64,000 nucleotides of DNA from Sphingomonas sp. So64.6b (GTDB taxonomy: Bacteria; Pseudomonadota; Alphaproteobacteria; Sphingomonadales; Sphingomonadaceae). The position numbers were made by a program, and so were the translations under genes. The notes beneath the pieces were generated by a model. That model did no database searches, was not told where the DNA came from, and worked only from the letters and a program-made list of their open reading frames with translations. How positions within the stretch are numbered: position 1 is the first letter of the stretch; every line of letters begins with the position of its first letter. Below are positions 16,831 to 24,593 of the stretch, piece after piece. The stretch lies in the NCBI RefSeq assembly GCF_014171475.1, contig NZ_CP048817.1:558001-622000 (forward strand), read 5' to 3'.

Positions 16831-17035
16831 GCTTGTTTGAAAATGCACCTTCAGTGCATTTTGGCGGTGCCGCCTTCCGCAGCCTTTCCAACGATGCTTC
16901 GCATCGCCGGAACCTTGGGCTGCTCCGCCCGCTCCCCCTCCCGGCCACCCACAGAATATCCTGGATGGGTGGCCGGGAGGGGGAGCGGGCCGGCACCGCC
17001 TTGAAATTCGCTCTTCCGCGAATTTTCAAACAAGC
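16831..17035. repeat. 205-bp nested inverted repeat, MITE-like
   Basis: The ends are perfect 14-bp inverted repeats: GCTTGTTTGAAAAT (16831-16844) and its complement (17022-17035). Inside are a second pair, GGCGGTGCCG (16863-16872) with its complement at 16991-17000, and a perfect 24-bp pair at 16928-16951 and 16966-16989. Each outer arm also has its own small hairpin (AAAATGCAC/GTGCATTTT and AAATTCGC/GCGAATTT). There is no coding capacity and no clear target-site duplication. It lies between cpdR and tRNA-Val. Confidence 0.88.
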
Positions 17036-17044
17036 TCATCCGCG

Positions 17045-17073
17045 CTTGCGCGAGGCGGCAACCCTCGCTAGAG
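17045..17073 (+). promoter_or_regulatory. Possible promoter of tRNA-Val
   Basis: CTTGCG (17045-17050), a 17-bp spacer and CTAGAG (17068-17073) partly match the alphaproteobacterial CTTGAC-N17-CTATAT consensus. Transcription would start about 25 bases ahead of the tRNA. It lies just outside the inverted-repeat element. Confidence 0.35.
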
Positions 17074-17106
17074 CGCGCAACTCGCATGGCCTTCGGGCCC
17101 GCGCGT

Positions 17107-17181
17107 GGGCGTGTAGCTCAGTGGTAGAGCACTGTGTTGACATCGCAGGGGTCGCAAGTTCAATCCTTGCCACGCCCACCA
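17107..17181 (+). tRNA. tRNA-Val(GAC)
   Basis: A complete cloverleaf can be drawn: acceptor GGGCGTG/CACGCCC, D arm GCTC-AGTGGTA-GAGC, anticodon stem CTGTG/CGCAG with loop TTGACAT (anticodon GAC, valine), and T arm GCAAG-TTCAATC-CTTGC. The discriminator is A and the CCA end is encoded. The length is 75 nt. Confidence 0.97.
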
Positions 17182-17187
17182 TTAAAA

Positions 17188-17220
17188 GCCCGCCAGCTCG
17201 ATGAGTTGGCGGGCTTTTTT
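17188..17220 (+). terminator. Rho-independent terminator after tRNA-Val
   Basis: GCCCGCCAGCTC and AGTTGGCGGGC form a stem of 11 pairs with one G-U, followed by TTTTTT at 17215-17220. It starts 6 bases after the tRNA CCA end. Confidence 0.93.
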
Positions 17221-17514
17221 GTTGTTTGCACGGAAGTCGTGCGAACTTCATTCAGCCTGAAGTTTCGACTTAATACCTGTTATATAAAGATATTTATATG
17301 TGTCTCGCTAGAGCGGAGGCGAGAAAAGATATGCAACAACCGGTGTAGCATATCTCCTGCTTGCCCCCGCAGCCCTGTTGCCCGCAGTGATTCAATCGTG
17401 AGGCAGGATTTGGCATCTCATCCCTTGCCTTGCCGAATTACCGGTGCGCTCTTTCTTATTGTCGAAAAGCAGCATTGCCACAGGATCACGAGCGCCTGCC
17501 TCGCTTTGAACGGA
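17221..17514. other. AT-rich gene-free stretch with a duplicated 27-bp motif
   Basis: No convincing gene is seen here. Bases 17260-17310 are much richer in A and T than the surroundings (TTATATAAAGATATTTATAT). A 27-bp motif at 17331-17357 (ATGCAACAACCGGTGT-AG-CATATCTCC) recurs, inverted, at 51054-51080 with two differences. In this copy the flanks form GATATGC...GCATATC, a perfect 7-bp inverted repeat. The local composition suggests inserted or foreign DNA next to a tRNA gene, but no integrase is present. Confidence 0.5.
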
Positions 17515-17985
17515 TCAGACCGGCAGTGCCGTCTCGGTCTTGATCTCCTCCATCACCGCATAGGTATGGGTCTGGGCGATGCCGTCGATCGAGCCGAGCT
17601 CGTCGCCGAGGATGCGGCGATAATCCGCCATGTCGCGGCAGCGTATCTTGAGCAGATAATCGAATCCGCCGGCGACCATGTGACATTCAGTGACTGATGC
17701 GAAAGACTGGATCGCGGCCGCGAACAGGCCGAACACGTCTGTCGTGGTCCGGTCGAGCGTTACCTGGACGAACACCAGCAAGCCAAGGTCGAGCAGGACG
17801 GGATCGAGCCGCGCGGCATAGCCGCTGATGTAACCGTCGCGTTCGAGCCGCTTGACGCGTTCCTGGCACGGCGTCGGCGTCAGGCCGACCTCCCGCGCCA
17901 GCGCCAGATTCGACATGCGTCCGTCCCGCTGCAGCGCGCTGAGAATGCGTCGGTCGATAGCGTCAGGCCTGGCGATCGAGGTTAT
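17515..17985 (-). CDS. putR: Lrp/AsnC-family regulator, probable PutR, with apparent ATA start
   Basis: An Lrp/AsnC-type regulator, 156 aa if started at 17985. The HTH runs through DAIDRRILSALQRDGRMSNLALAREVG...QERVKRLERDGYI. The C-terminal RAM ligand domain has CHMVAGGFDYLLKIRCRDMADY. The family-typical N-terminus T-S-I-A-R-P-D-A-I-D-R-R is in frame, but no ATG, GTG or TTG opens it. The codon placed 8 bases after AGGAG is ATA (17983-17985). The first ATG, at 17916, would remove HTH helix 1. It is divergent from putA, whose protein lacks its own DNA-binding domain, so this is the likely proline-responsive activator. Confidence 0.85.
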   Translation of the reverse strand: MTSIARPDAIDRRILSALQRDGRMSNLALAREVGLTPTPCQERVKRLERDGYISGYAARLDPVLLDLGLLVFVQVTLDRTTTDVFGLFAAAIQSFASVTECHMVAGGFDYLLKIRCRDMADYRRILGDELGSIDGIAQTHTYAVMEEIKTETALPV

Positions 17986-18015
17986 GGTGAATTCTCCTGT
18001 TCTTGATAATCTTGA

Positions 18016-18062
18016 CAGAGGATATCACTATATCGAGGCAAATATACAGGCTTTATCCTCTG
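18016..18062. promoter_or_regulatory. Inverted repeat in the putR-putA intergenic region, candidate operator
   Basis: CAGAGGATA (18016-18024) and TATCCTCTG (18054-18062) are perfect 9-bp inverted copies separated by 29 AT-rich bases. A TTGACA-like CTTGACA precedes the left arm. Lrp-family proteins bind paired sites spaced along AT-rich DNA, so this may be the PutR operator. The repeat is seen; binding is inferred. Confidence 0.5.
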
Positions 18063-18129
18063 GTCGTTGCTGCGATAGAGGCGGCTAGTCACCAAAATTT
18101 GCCTATCACATTCAACAGAGTGTTCGCCG

Positions 18130-21100
18130 ATGTCCTCGATCGCACTTCCCGGCCTGAGCCGCGCCGCCGTCCATGCCGCCTATCGCATGGAGGAGGAAGC
18201 CTGTGTGGCGCAGCGCCTGATCGAGGCCGAAATACCCGTAGCCGAACTGGCTGTTACCCAGGCGCTGGCTCGACAGCTGGTCGAGGGCGTGCGCGCCAAG
18301 GGGCAGGGCAATGCGGTTGATAGCCTGCTGCACAGTTTCGCGCTGTCGACGGATGAGGGCATCGCGCTGATGTGCCTGGCCGAGGCGTTGTTGCGCATCC
18401 CCGATGCCGCGACGCGCGACCGGCTGATCGCCGACAAGATCGGCGGCAAGGAATGGAGTGCCAATCTGGGCCGCTCGCAGTCGCTGTTCGTCAACGCATC
18501 GACCTTCGGCCTGATGCTCACCGGCAGCGTCGTCGCGCCGAGCGAGGGCGAGGATTGGGCGGCGGTCGCCAAGCGCGCCGTGGCGCGGCTCGGCAAGCCA
18601 GTGATCCGCCGTGCGATCTTCGAGGGGATGCGAATCCTCGGCCATCATTTCGTGTTCGGCCGCACGATCGGCGAAGGTTTGAAGCGCGGCGCCTCGGGCG
18701 TTGAAACACACAGCTTCGACATGCTGGGAGAGGCGGCACGGACGCAGGCCGACGCCGATTTCTATTTCAAGGCGTACAAGACCGCGATCGCCGCAGTCGG
18801 CAAGGCGCGCAGAAAAGGCCCGGTCGAAGGTGTCGATGGCGTCTCGGTCAAGCTGTCCGCGCTCCATCCGCGCTACGAATGGACGCAGGTCGACCGGATC
18901 AAGGCGGAGATGCTGCCACGTTTGCGTGAGCTGGTCGCCGATGCCTGCGCCGCCGATATCTGCCTCGCGATCGACGCTGAGGAAGCCGATCGGCTCGACC
19001 TGTCGATGGATTTGATCGAGACCATCGTCGCCGACGACAGCCTGTTCAGGAATGGCTGGCGTGGTTTCGGAATTGTCATCCAGGCCTATCAGAAGCGTGC
19101 GGTACCGCTGGTCGATTGGACCATCGCGCTTGCCCGTCGTTACCAGCGCAAGATGATGGTCCGGCTGGTCAAGGGCGCCTATTGGGACAGTGAAGTGAAG
19201 GCGACGCAGGTCGGTGGCTTCGCCGACTATCCGGTTTTCACCCGCAAGGCGTCGACCGACGTGTCCTATCTGGCCTGCGCGCGCCGTCTGCTTGCCGCCG
19301 ACGATGCGATCTATTCGGGTTTCGCGACACACAATGCGGCGACCGTCGCGGCGGTCAAGGCGATGGCGGGCAAGCGCTTGTTCGAATTCCAGCGCCTGCA
19401 CGGCATGGGCGAGGAACTGTACGAAGTGCTGCGCGAAGGCGAAGGCAACAAGCCGACCGCGGTGCGCATCTACGCGCCGGTCGGCGGACACAAGGAATTG
19501 CTCGCCTATCTCGTGCGCCGGCTGCTCGAAAACGGCGCCAACGCTTCGTTCGTCAACCGCCTTGCCGATGCCGATCAGCCGGTCGAGGCGATCATCGCCG
19601 ATCCGGTCGAGGCGACGACGGAACTCGATATAGGCCGCAACCCGCGTATTCCGCTGCCGAGCCAGTTGTTCGCGCCCGACCGGCTCAACTCGGCGGGAAT
19701 CGATCTGTCCGATCCGCTGGTGCGCGTGCCGCTCATGGCGCGCCTCGCCGCGCTCGAGACCTGGCATCCCGATGCGGTGCCGATGGTCGGCAAGGCGCGC
19801 CTCAAAGGTGTTTCCACGCCGGTCACCGCGCCGTTCGATCGCAGCATCACCATCGGCAAGGTCATCGCGGCATCACCGGACGCCGTTGCCAAGGCGGTGG
19901 CGCTGGCACGGGCCGCCCAACCGGATTGGGATGCGGTCGTCGTCGAGAGCCGCGCCATGGCGCTGGAAACAGCCGCCATGCTTTATGAACGGCACACCGA
20001 CGAACTACTCTCGCTCTGCGTGCGCGAGGCGGGAAAGTCGGTGCCCGATGCGATCCTCGAACTGCGCGAGGCGGTCGATTTTCTGCGTTATTATGCGATT
20101 GAAGCACGTCGCCAGTTTGGCCCCGCCGATCCACTGCCCGGCCCGACCGGCGAATCCAACACATTGACCCTGCACGGCCGCGGCGTGATCGCGGCGATCA
20201 GCCCGTGGAACTTCCCGCTCGCCATCTTCACTGGCCAGATCGCCGCCGCGCTCGCGGCGGGCAATACGGTCGTCGCCAAGCCCGCCGGCCAGACGCCACT
20301 GATCGCGGCGCGGGCGGTCGAACTGCTGCGTGAGGCCGGCATCCCCGCCGATGTGTTGCATCTGTTGCCCGGCGGCGGCGATGTCGGTGCGGCGCTGGTC
20401 GCCAATCCAGACATCGGCGGCGTGGTGTTCACCGGATCGACCAACACCGCGCGTTCGATCAACCTGACGCTGGCGCAGCGCGACGGGCCGATCGTGCCCC
20501 TGATCGCCGAAACCGGCGGCCAGAATGCGATGATCGTCGACAGCTCCGCGCTGCCCGAACAGGTCACGCGCGATGTGGTTCAGTCCGCATTCCAGAGCGC
20601 GGGGCAGCGTTGCTCGGCACTGCGCGTGCTCTATCTGCAGGACGATATCGCCGATGGCGTGCTGGAAATGATCACCGGTGCGATGCAGGCGCTGACGATC
20701 GGCGATCCGCGCAAGCTATCGACCGATGTGGGGCCAGTGATCGACGCGCCCGCGCGCGAATCCTTGCAGAAGCACAGTGACGAACTGACTGGTTCGACGG
20801 TTTGCCGCCTCGCGCTTCCTGCGAGCAAAGGCGACTTCGTTGCTCCTGCCGCTTTCACCATTCCTGGTATCGCGGCATTGAAACAGGAGCATTTCGGCCC
20901 GTTGCTTCATGTCGTGCGCTTCCCGGCCGACGGTCTTGATGCGGTGATCGATGCGATCAACGCGACCGGCTTCGGTCTGACCCTTGGCGTGCACAGCCGG
21001 ATCGACACGACGATCGAACGCGTCGTCGCGCGAGCGCGGGTCGGCAACGTCTATGTCAACCGCAACCAGATCGGCGCGGTGGTCGGCAGCCAGCCCTTTG

Positions 21101-21231
21101 GCGGCGAAGGCTTGTCGGGGACGGGGCCGAAGGCGGGCGGGCCGCATTATCTCGCACGTTTCGCAACCGAGCGAACCCTATGCGTGGATACGACCGCAGC
21201 CGGCGGCAATGCGACGTTGCTGGCGAGCTGA
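18130..21231 (+). CDS. putA: Bifunctional proline dehydrogenase / glutamate-semialdehyde dehydrogenase
   Basis: A 1033-aa PutA that oxidises proline to glutamate in two steps. The N-terminal FAD-dependent proline dehydrogenase barrel covers about residues 60-480 (KLSALHPRYE, RLVKGAYWDSEVK, ATHNAATV, FQRLHGMGEELY). The C-terminal NAD-dependent dehydrogenase covers about residues 560-1030 (SPWNFPLAIFTGQ, GSTNTARS, catalytic Cys828 in AGQRCSALR). It is the short form without the N-terminal ribbon-helix-helix domain, so it should not repress its own gene. That agrees with a divergent Lrp-type regulator. No strong Shine-Dalgarno sequence precedes the ATG. Confidence 0.97.
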   Translation: MSSIALPGLSRAAVHAAYRMEEEACVAQRLIEAEIPVAELAVTQALARQLVEGVRAKGQGNAVDSLLHSFALSTDEGIALMCLAEALLRIPDAATRDRLIADKIGGKEWSANLGRSQSLFVNASTFGLMLTGSVVAPSEGEDWAAVAKRAVARLGKPVIRRAIFEGMRILGHHFVFGRTIGEGLKRGASGVETHSFDMLGEAARTQADADFYFKAYKTAIAAVGKARRKGPVEGVDGVSVKLSALHPRYEWTQVDRIKAEMLPRLRELVADACAADICLAIDAEEADRLDLSMDLIETIVADDSLFRNGWRGFGIVIQAYQKRAVPLVDWTIALARRYQRKMMVRLVKGAYWDSEVKATQVGGFADYPVFTRKASTDVSYLACARRLLAADDAIYSGFATHNAATVAAVKAMAGKRLFEFQRLHGMGEELYEVLREGEGNKPTAVRIYAPVGGHKELLAYLVRRLLENGANASFVNRLADADQPVEAIIADPVEATTELDIGRNPRIPLPSQLFAPDRLNSAGIDLSDPLVRVPLMARLAALETWHPDAVPMVGKARLKGVSTPVTAPFDRSITIGKVIAASPDAVAKAVALARAAQPDWDAVVVESRAMALETAAMLYERHTDELLSLCVREAGKSVPDAILELREAVDFLRYYAIEARRQFGPADPLPGPTGESNTLTLHGRGVIAAISPWNFPLAIFTGQIAAALAAGNTVVAKPAGQTPLIAARAVELLREAGIPADVLHLLPGGGDVGAALVANPDIGGVVFTGSTNTARSINLTLAQRDGPIVPLIAETGGQNAMIVDSSALPEQVTRDVVQSAFQSAGQRCSALRVLYLQDDIADGVLEMITGAMQALTIGDPRKLSTDVGPVIDAPARESLQKHSDELTGSTVCRLALPASKGDFVAPAAFTIPGIAALKQEHFGPLLHVVRFPADGLDAVIDAINATGFGLTLGVHSRIDTTIERVVARARVGNVYVNRNQIGAVVGSQPFGGEGLSGTGPKAGGPHYLARFATERTLCVDTTAAGGNATLLAS

Positions 21232-21248
21232 TTCGCCCGCCAGTCGCT

Positions 21249-21392
21249 TCATACTATCGCGATAAGGCCCGCGATCATTGCCCAAAGCAGGATCGAAATG
21301 GCGGCTGCGATGACGAGGCCGCTGCCCGGCGCCATGGGTCTGTCGTCATGCGGCAGTTCGGGCGGAAGATGTTTCAACACCAATGTTCTCAC
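21249..21392 (-). CDS. Small single-span membrane protein, hypothetical
   Basis: A 47-aa frame starting with GTG at 21392. AAGGA sits 7 bases upstream, a good Shine-Dalgarno sequence. The first 25 residues are polar (LKHLPPELPHDDRPMAPGSG); the last 22 are a hydrophobic helix (LVIAAAISILLWAMIAGLIA). I do not recognise the family. It lies between putA and the cobalamin riboswitch on the opposite strand. Confidence 0.5.
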   Translation of the reverse strand: MRTLVLKHLPPELPHDDRPMAPGSGLVIAAAISILLWAMIAGLIAIV

Positions 21393-21520
21393 GACCAGTT
21401 CCTTCAAGGAATGAGCTGCGAATGGCTCGTTATCCTCTTTCTTTCCTCCAAATTTACTAACGCGGTCGGCGACGGATGGTTGCACTGCGACGACGGGCGG
21501 CGTAGGGCCCGCGTCGTGAC

Positions 21521-21700
21521 GGGTTCCCGGAGACGGGAAGCAAAAGGGAAGTTCGGTGCGTGGACCTGCAGGTCCGCCAATCCGGCGCTGTTCCCGCAAC
21601 TGTAACCGGATAGCCGGTGTTCCATTCATGCCACTGGGCCGATCGGGCCTGGGAAGGCGGAACGCAGGCGACGACCCGGAAGTCAGGAGACCTGCCCGCC
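21521..21700 (+). promoter_or_regulatory. Cobalamin (AdoCbl) riboswitch
   Basis: The landmarks of the cobalamin aptamer appear in order: AAAGGGAAGTTCGGTG, CCCGCAACTGTAA, the B12-box related GCCACTG, GGGAAGGCG, and GACCCGGAAGTCAGGAGACCTGCC closing the aptamer. It precedes btuB, the expected target, which should be shut off when B12 is plentiful. A leader of about 150 bases follows before btuB. The ends are approximate. Confidence 0.94.
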
Positions 21701-21830
21701 ACAGTCGATCCACTGCGCGGGCGGGAAGACCCGGGCGGACGAGGGCGAAACCCCAAAGGGGGCGAACCTTTGAGCGAGCGACATGGACCGGGCCATTGGC
21801 CGGCTGTCGCTCCACGGCATCCGGTACATG

Positions 21831-21847
21831 GCCCCATGCAAAGGGGC
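21831..21847 (+). promoter_or_regulatory. Hairpin covering the btuB Shine-Dalgarno sequence
   Basis: GCCCC (21831-21835) can pair with GGGGC (21843-21847). The AAGGGG ribosome binding site of btuB (ATG at 21853) lies in the right arm, so folding would block translation. This fits a translational expression platform for the upstream riboswitch. The stem is seen; the switching is inferred. Confidence 0.5.
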
Positions 21848-21852
21848 ATACC

Positions 21853-23766
21853 ATGTTCGAATACCGTAAGATTCTGCTGACTACTGCGGCTCTGTTCGCC
21901 GCGACTCCCGTTTTCGCACAGGAAGTGCCGGCTGAAGGCGAAGGCATCATCATCGCCGATGCGATGCAAAAGGAAATCGTCGTCACCGCGACCGGAGTGG
22001 AACAGCCGGTCGACCAGGTTGGCCAGGCGATCACCGTAATCGATGCCGACACGATCCGCCGCCGTCAGGAGATCAACGTCACCGACCTGATCGCGACCAC
22101 GCCTGGCGTACGTTTCAACCGCGCCGGCACCACCGGGACGGTCACTGGCGTGTCGCTGCGCGGCGCGGAAACCACCCAGACGCTGGTGCTCATCGACGGC
22201 GTCAAGGTCAATGACCCGAGCGGAATCGGCGACATGTTCGATTTCGGCAATCTGCTGGTCGGCAACATTCAGCGCATCGAAGTGCTGCGCGGTTCCAACT
22301 CGGTGGCGTTCGGCAGCCAGGCGATCGGCGGCGTGGTCAATGTGATGACCGCCGGTCCGACCGATGGCTTGGCGGCCCATGCGTCGGCCGATTATGGCTA
22401 TAGCAACACCGTCAACGCCAAAGCCGATATTTCCGGCGGTAGTGGCATGTTTTCGGGCGGTGCCGGCATTTCCTATTTCGATACCGATGGTATCTCTTCG
22501 GCGAGCAAGGCATTCGGTGCGACCGAGAAGGACGGCTACAAGAACCTGACCGCAAATGCGAAGCTGAGGGTCGCGTTCAGCGACGATATCAGCCTCGATC
22601 TGCGCGGCTATTATATTGACGCCGATCTCGATTATGACAGCTTCTTCGGTGCACCGGCCGACAGCACAGATGTAAGCAAGTCAAAGCAATATATCGGCTA
22701 TGCCGGGGTCAACGCGGTACTGTTCAATGGCCTGCTCAAGAACCGCTTCGCGGTGACCTGGTTCAAGCATGACCGAGACTATTATTTCGTACGCTCGAAT
22801 ACGCCCGATTACGGCTATTCCGGCAAAAACCTACGCTTCGAATATCAGGGTGTGTTGCAGCCTATCGAGCAGGCAAAGCTGATCTTCGGCTATGAGCATG
22901 AAAAGCCGGAATATGATTTTGCCGGCTTTGGATCGGATGATCATCGGAAGGCCAATACCGACAGCGTCTACGGTCTTGCCGTGGTGCAGCCGCTTGCGGG
23001 TCTTTCGCTTACGGCTGGTGTGCGCCACGACGATCACAGCCAGTTCGGTGGCGCGACGACCCTCGGCGCGAATGCCAATTATTCGCCCAATCACGGCGCC
23101 ACCAATTTTCGACTGAGCTATGGGGAAGGGTTCAAGGCGCCGTCACTCTATCAGCTTTACGATGGCTTTAGCGGCAATGATCTGCTCCGGCCTGAACGGT
23201 CACGCAGCTACGATATCGGCGTCGACCAGTCCTTGCTCGCAGGGCGGGCAAAGGCATCCGTGACCCTGTTCCAGCGTGATACCCGCGATCAGATCGATTT
23301 TTTCGCTACGGGCCCTTTCACTGGCAATTATCGGAATATCGACAAGACCCGGGCCAAGGGTGCGGAATTCACGCTCGCGCTGCGCCCGGTCGATGCGCTG
23401 ACCTTCACTGCGGCCTATAGTTATATCGACGCTCGCGATCGTTCGCTCGACCCTGCGAGTTTTGATAAAAAGCTGGCGCGCCGTGCGGACGATGCGGTCA
23501 GCGTATCGATGGACTATGACTGGTCGTTCGGCCTGTCGACCGGCGCCACATTGACCCAGGTCGGCGACAGCTTCGACGATGTTGCGAACACGCGCAGTCT
23601 CGACGGCTATGTGCTGGCCGGCCTCCGCGCCTCGATCCGCATTGCCGACCGGTTTGAAATCTATGGCCGCGTGGATAACCTGTTCGATGAGCAGTACAGC
23701 ACCGTCTATGGCTATGGCACCTATGGCCGCGCGGCTTATGGCGGCGTGCGCGTGAAGTTCGACTGA
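21853..23766 (+). CDS. btuB: TonB-dependent vitamin B12 receptor BtuB
   Basis: A 637-aa outer membrane receptor. The signal peptide is MFEYRKILLTTAALFAATPVFA; a TonB-box like segment EIVVTATGVEQP follows. The plug has ITVIDADTIRRRQ, LRGAETTQTLVLIDGVKVND and IQRIEVLRGSNSVAFGSQAIGGVVNV, typical of BtuB plugs. The barrel ends in an aromatic residue (VRVKFD region). It imports cobalamin with energy from TonB. It leads a btuB-btuF-btuC-btuD operon with overlapping genes, under a cobalamin riboswitch. Confidence 0.95.
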   Translation: MFEYRKILLTTAALFAATPVFAQEVPAEGEGIIIADAMQKEIVVTATGVEQPVDQVGQAITVIDADTIRRRQEINVTDLIATTPGVRFNRAGTTGTVTGVSLRGAETTQTLVLIDGVKVNDPSGIGDMFDFGNLLVGNIQRIEVLRGSNSVAFGSQAIGGVVNVMTAGPTDGLAAHASADYGYSNTVNAKADISGGSGMFSGGAGISYFDTDGISSASKAFGATEKDGYKNLTANAKLRVAFSDDISLDLRGYYIDADLDYDSFFGAPADSTDVSKSKQYIGYAGVNAVLFNGLLKNRFAVTWFKHDRDYYFVRSNTPDYGYSGKNLRFEYQGVLQPIEQAKLIFGYEHEKPEYDFAGFGSDDHRKANTDSVYGLAVVQPLAGLSLTAGVRHDDHSQFGGATTLGANANYSPNHGATNFRLSYGEGFKAPSLYQLYDGFSGNDLLRPERSRSYDIGVDQSLLAGRAKASVTLFQRDTRDQIDFFATGPFTGNYRNIDKTRAKGAEFTLALRPVDALTFTAAYSYIDARDRSLDPASFDKKLARRADDAVSVSMDYDWSFGLSTGATLTQVGDSFDDVANTRSLDGYVLAGLRASIRIADRFEIYGRVDNLFDEQYSTVYGYGTYGRAAYGGVRVKFD

Positions 23767-24593
23767 TGAGGCGCGGAGCGATCCCGCTGTTCGCCATCAT
23801 GCTCGCGGGCTGCGCTCAGCCGGCACATGTGGCGCGCGGCGGGATCGTCTCCACCAACCCGTGTGCCGATGCGATCCTGATCGAGCTGGTCGAGCCGGAT
23901 CGCATCGCCGCGATCAGCCATTATTCGCACAACCCCGCCGCCAGCTCGATCGCAGCGGATGTGGCGCGGCGCTTCCCGTCGACGGCGGGGACGGCGGAGG
24001 AAGTCATCGCGCTCGACCCCGAACTGGTGCTGACCAGCAGCTTTACACCGCTGGCCACCCGCGCGGCCTATGAGCGCGCCGGGTTGAAGATATTGGTGAT
24101 GAATTCGCCGACCACCGTGGAGGCAAGCAAGGCGCAGATCATTGAGGTTGCCGCTGCACTGGGTGCGACGGCACGGGGCAAGGCGCTCAACGTGCGCATC
24201 GACGCGGCGGTGATCGCTGCAACCCAGCCCGAACGAGAGGGTGGCAGCACTCGACCTTCGGCGCTGCTCTACATCGCCGGCGACCTGGTCAATGGCTCGG
24301 ACACCTTGCTCGACGAACTTCTCCGCAAAGCCGGTTTCCGCGATGCGGCGGCGGATTACGGCCTTGCATCGACCGGCAACCTGCCGATCGAAACCATCGC
24401 CGCACGGCCCCCGCGCGTGATCATGACGCCCGACGATACCTCGCGCACTGCCGCGCTGCGTCGCCGCGTTCTCGCGCGCACGGGTGCCGCGACGACCGAG
24501 GCGCATTTCCCACGCAATTTGGTCAATTGCGGCGGGCCGACGATTATTCCCGCTCTTGCTACGCTGGCCAAGATCCGGCGGTCATTGTCATGA
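23766..24593 (+). CDS. btuF: Cobalamin-binding lipoprotein BtuF-like
   Basis: A 275-aa periplasmic substrate-binding protein of the helical-backbone (class III) type for the B12 ABC importer. The N-terminus MRRGAIPLFAIMLAGC has a lipobox (LAGC), so it should be a lipoprotein. The first lobe has IVSTNPCADAILIELVEPDRIAAIS and the long-helix region AEEVIALDPELVL. Its ATG overlaps the btuB TGA by one base, and its stop overlaps btuC (ATGA). The riboswitch and operon context support B12 rather than heme or siderophore. Confidence 0.88.
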   Translation: MRRGAIPLFAIMLAGCAQPAHVARGGIVSTNPCADAILIELVEPDRIAAISHYSHNPAASSIAADVARRFPSTAGTAEEVIALDPELVLTSSFTPLATRAAYERAGLKILVMNSPTTVEASKAQIIEVAAALGATARGKALNVRIDAAVIAATQPEREGGSTRPSALLYIAGDLVNGSDTLLDELLRKAGFRDAAADYGLASTGNLPIETIAARPPRVIMTPDDTSRTAALRRRVLARTGAATTEAHFPRNLVNCGGPTIIPALATLAKIRRSLS

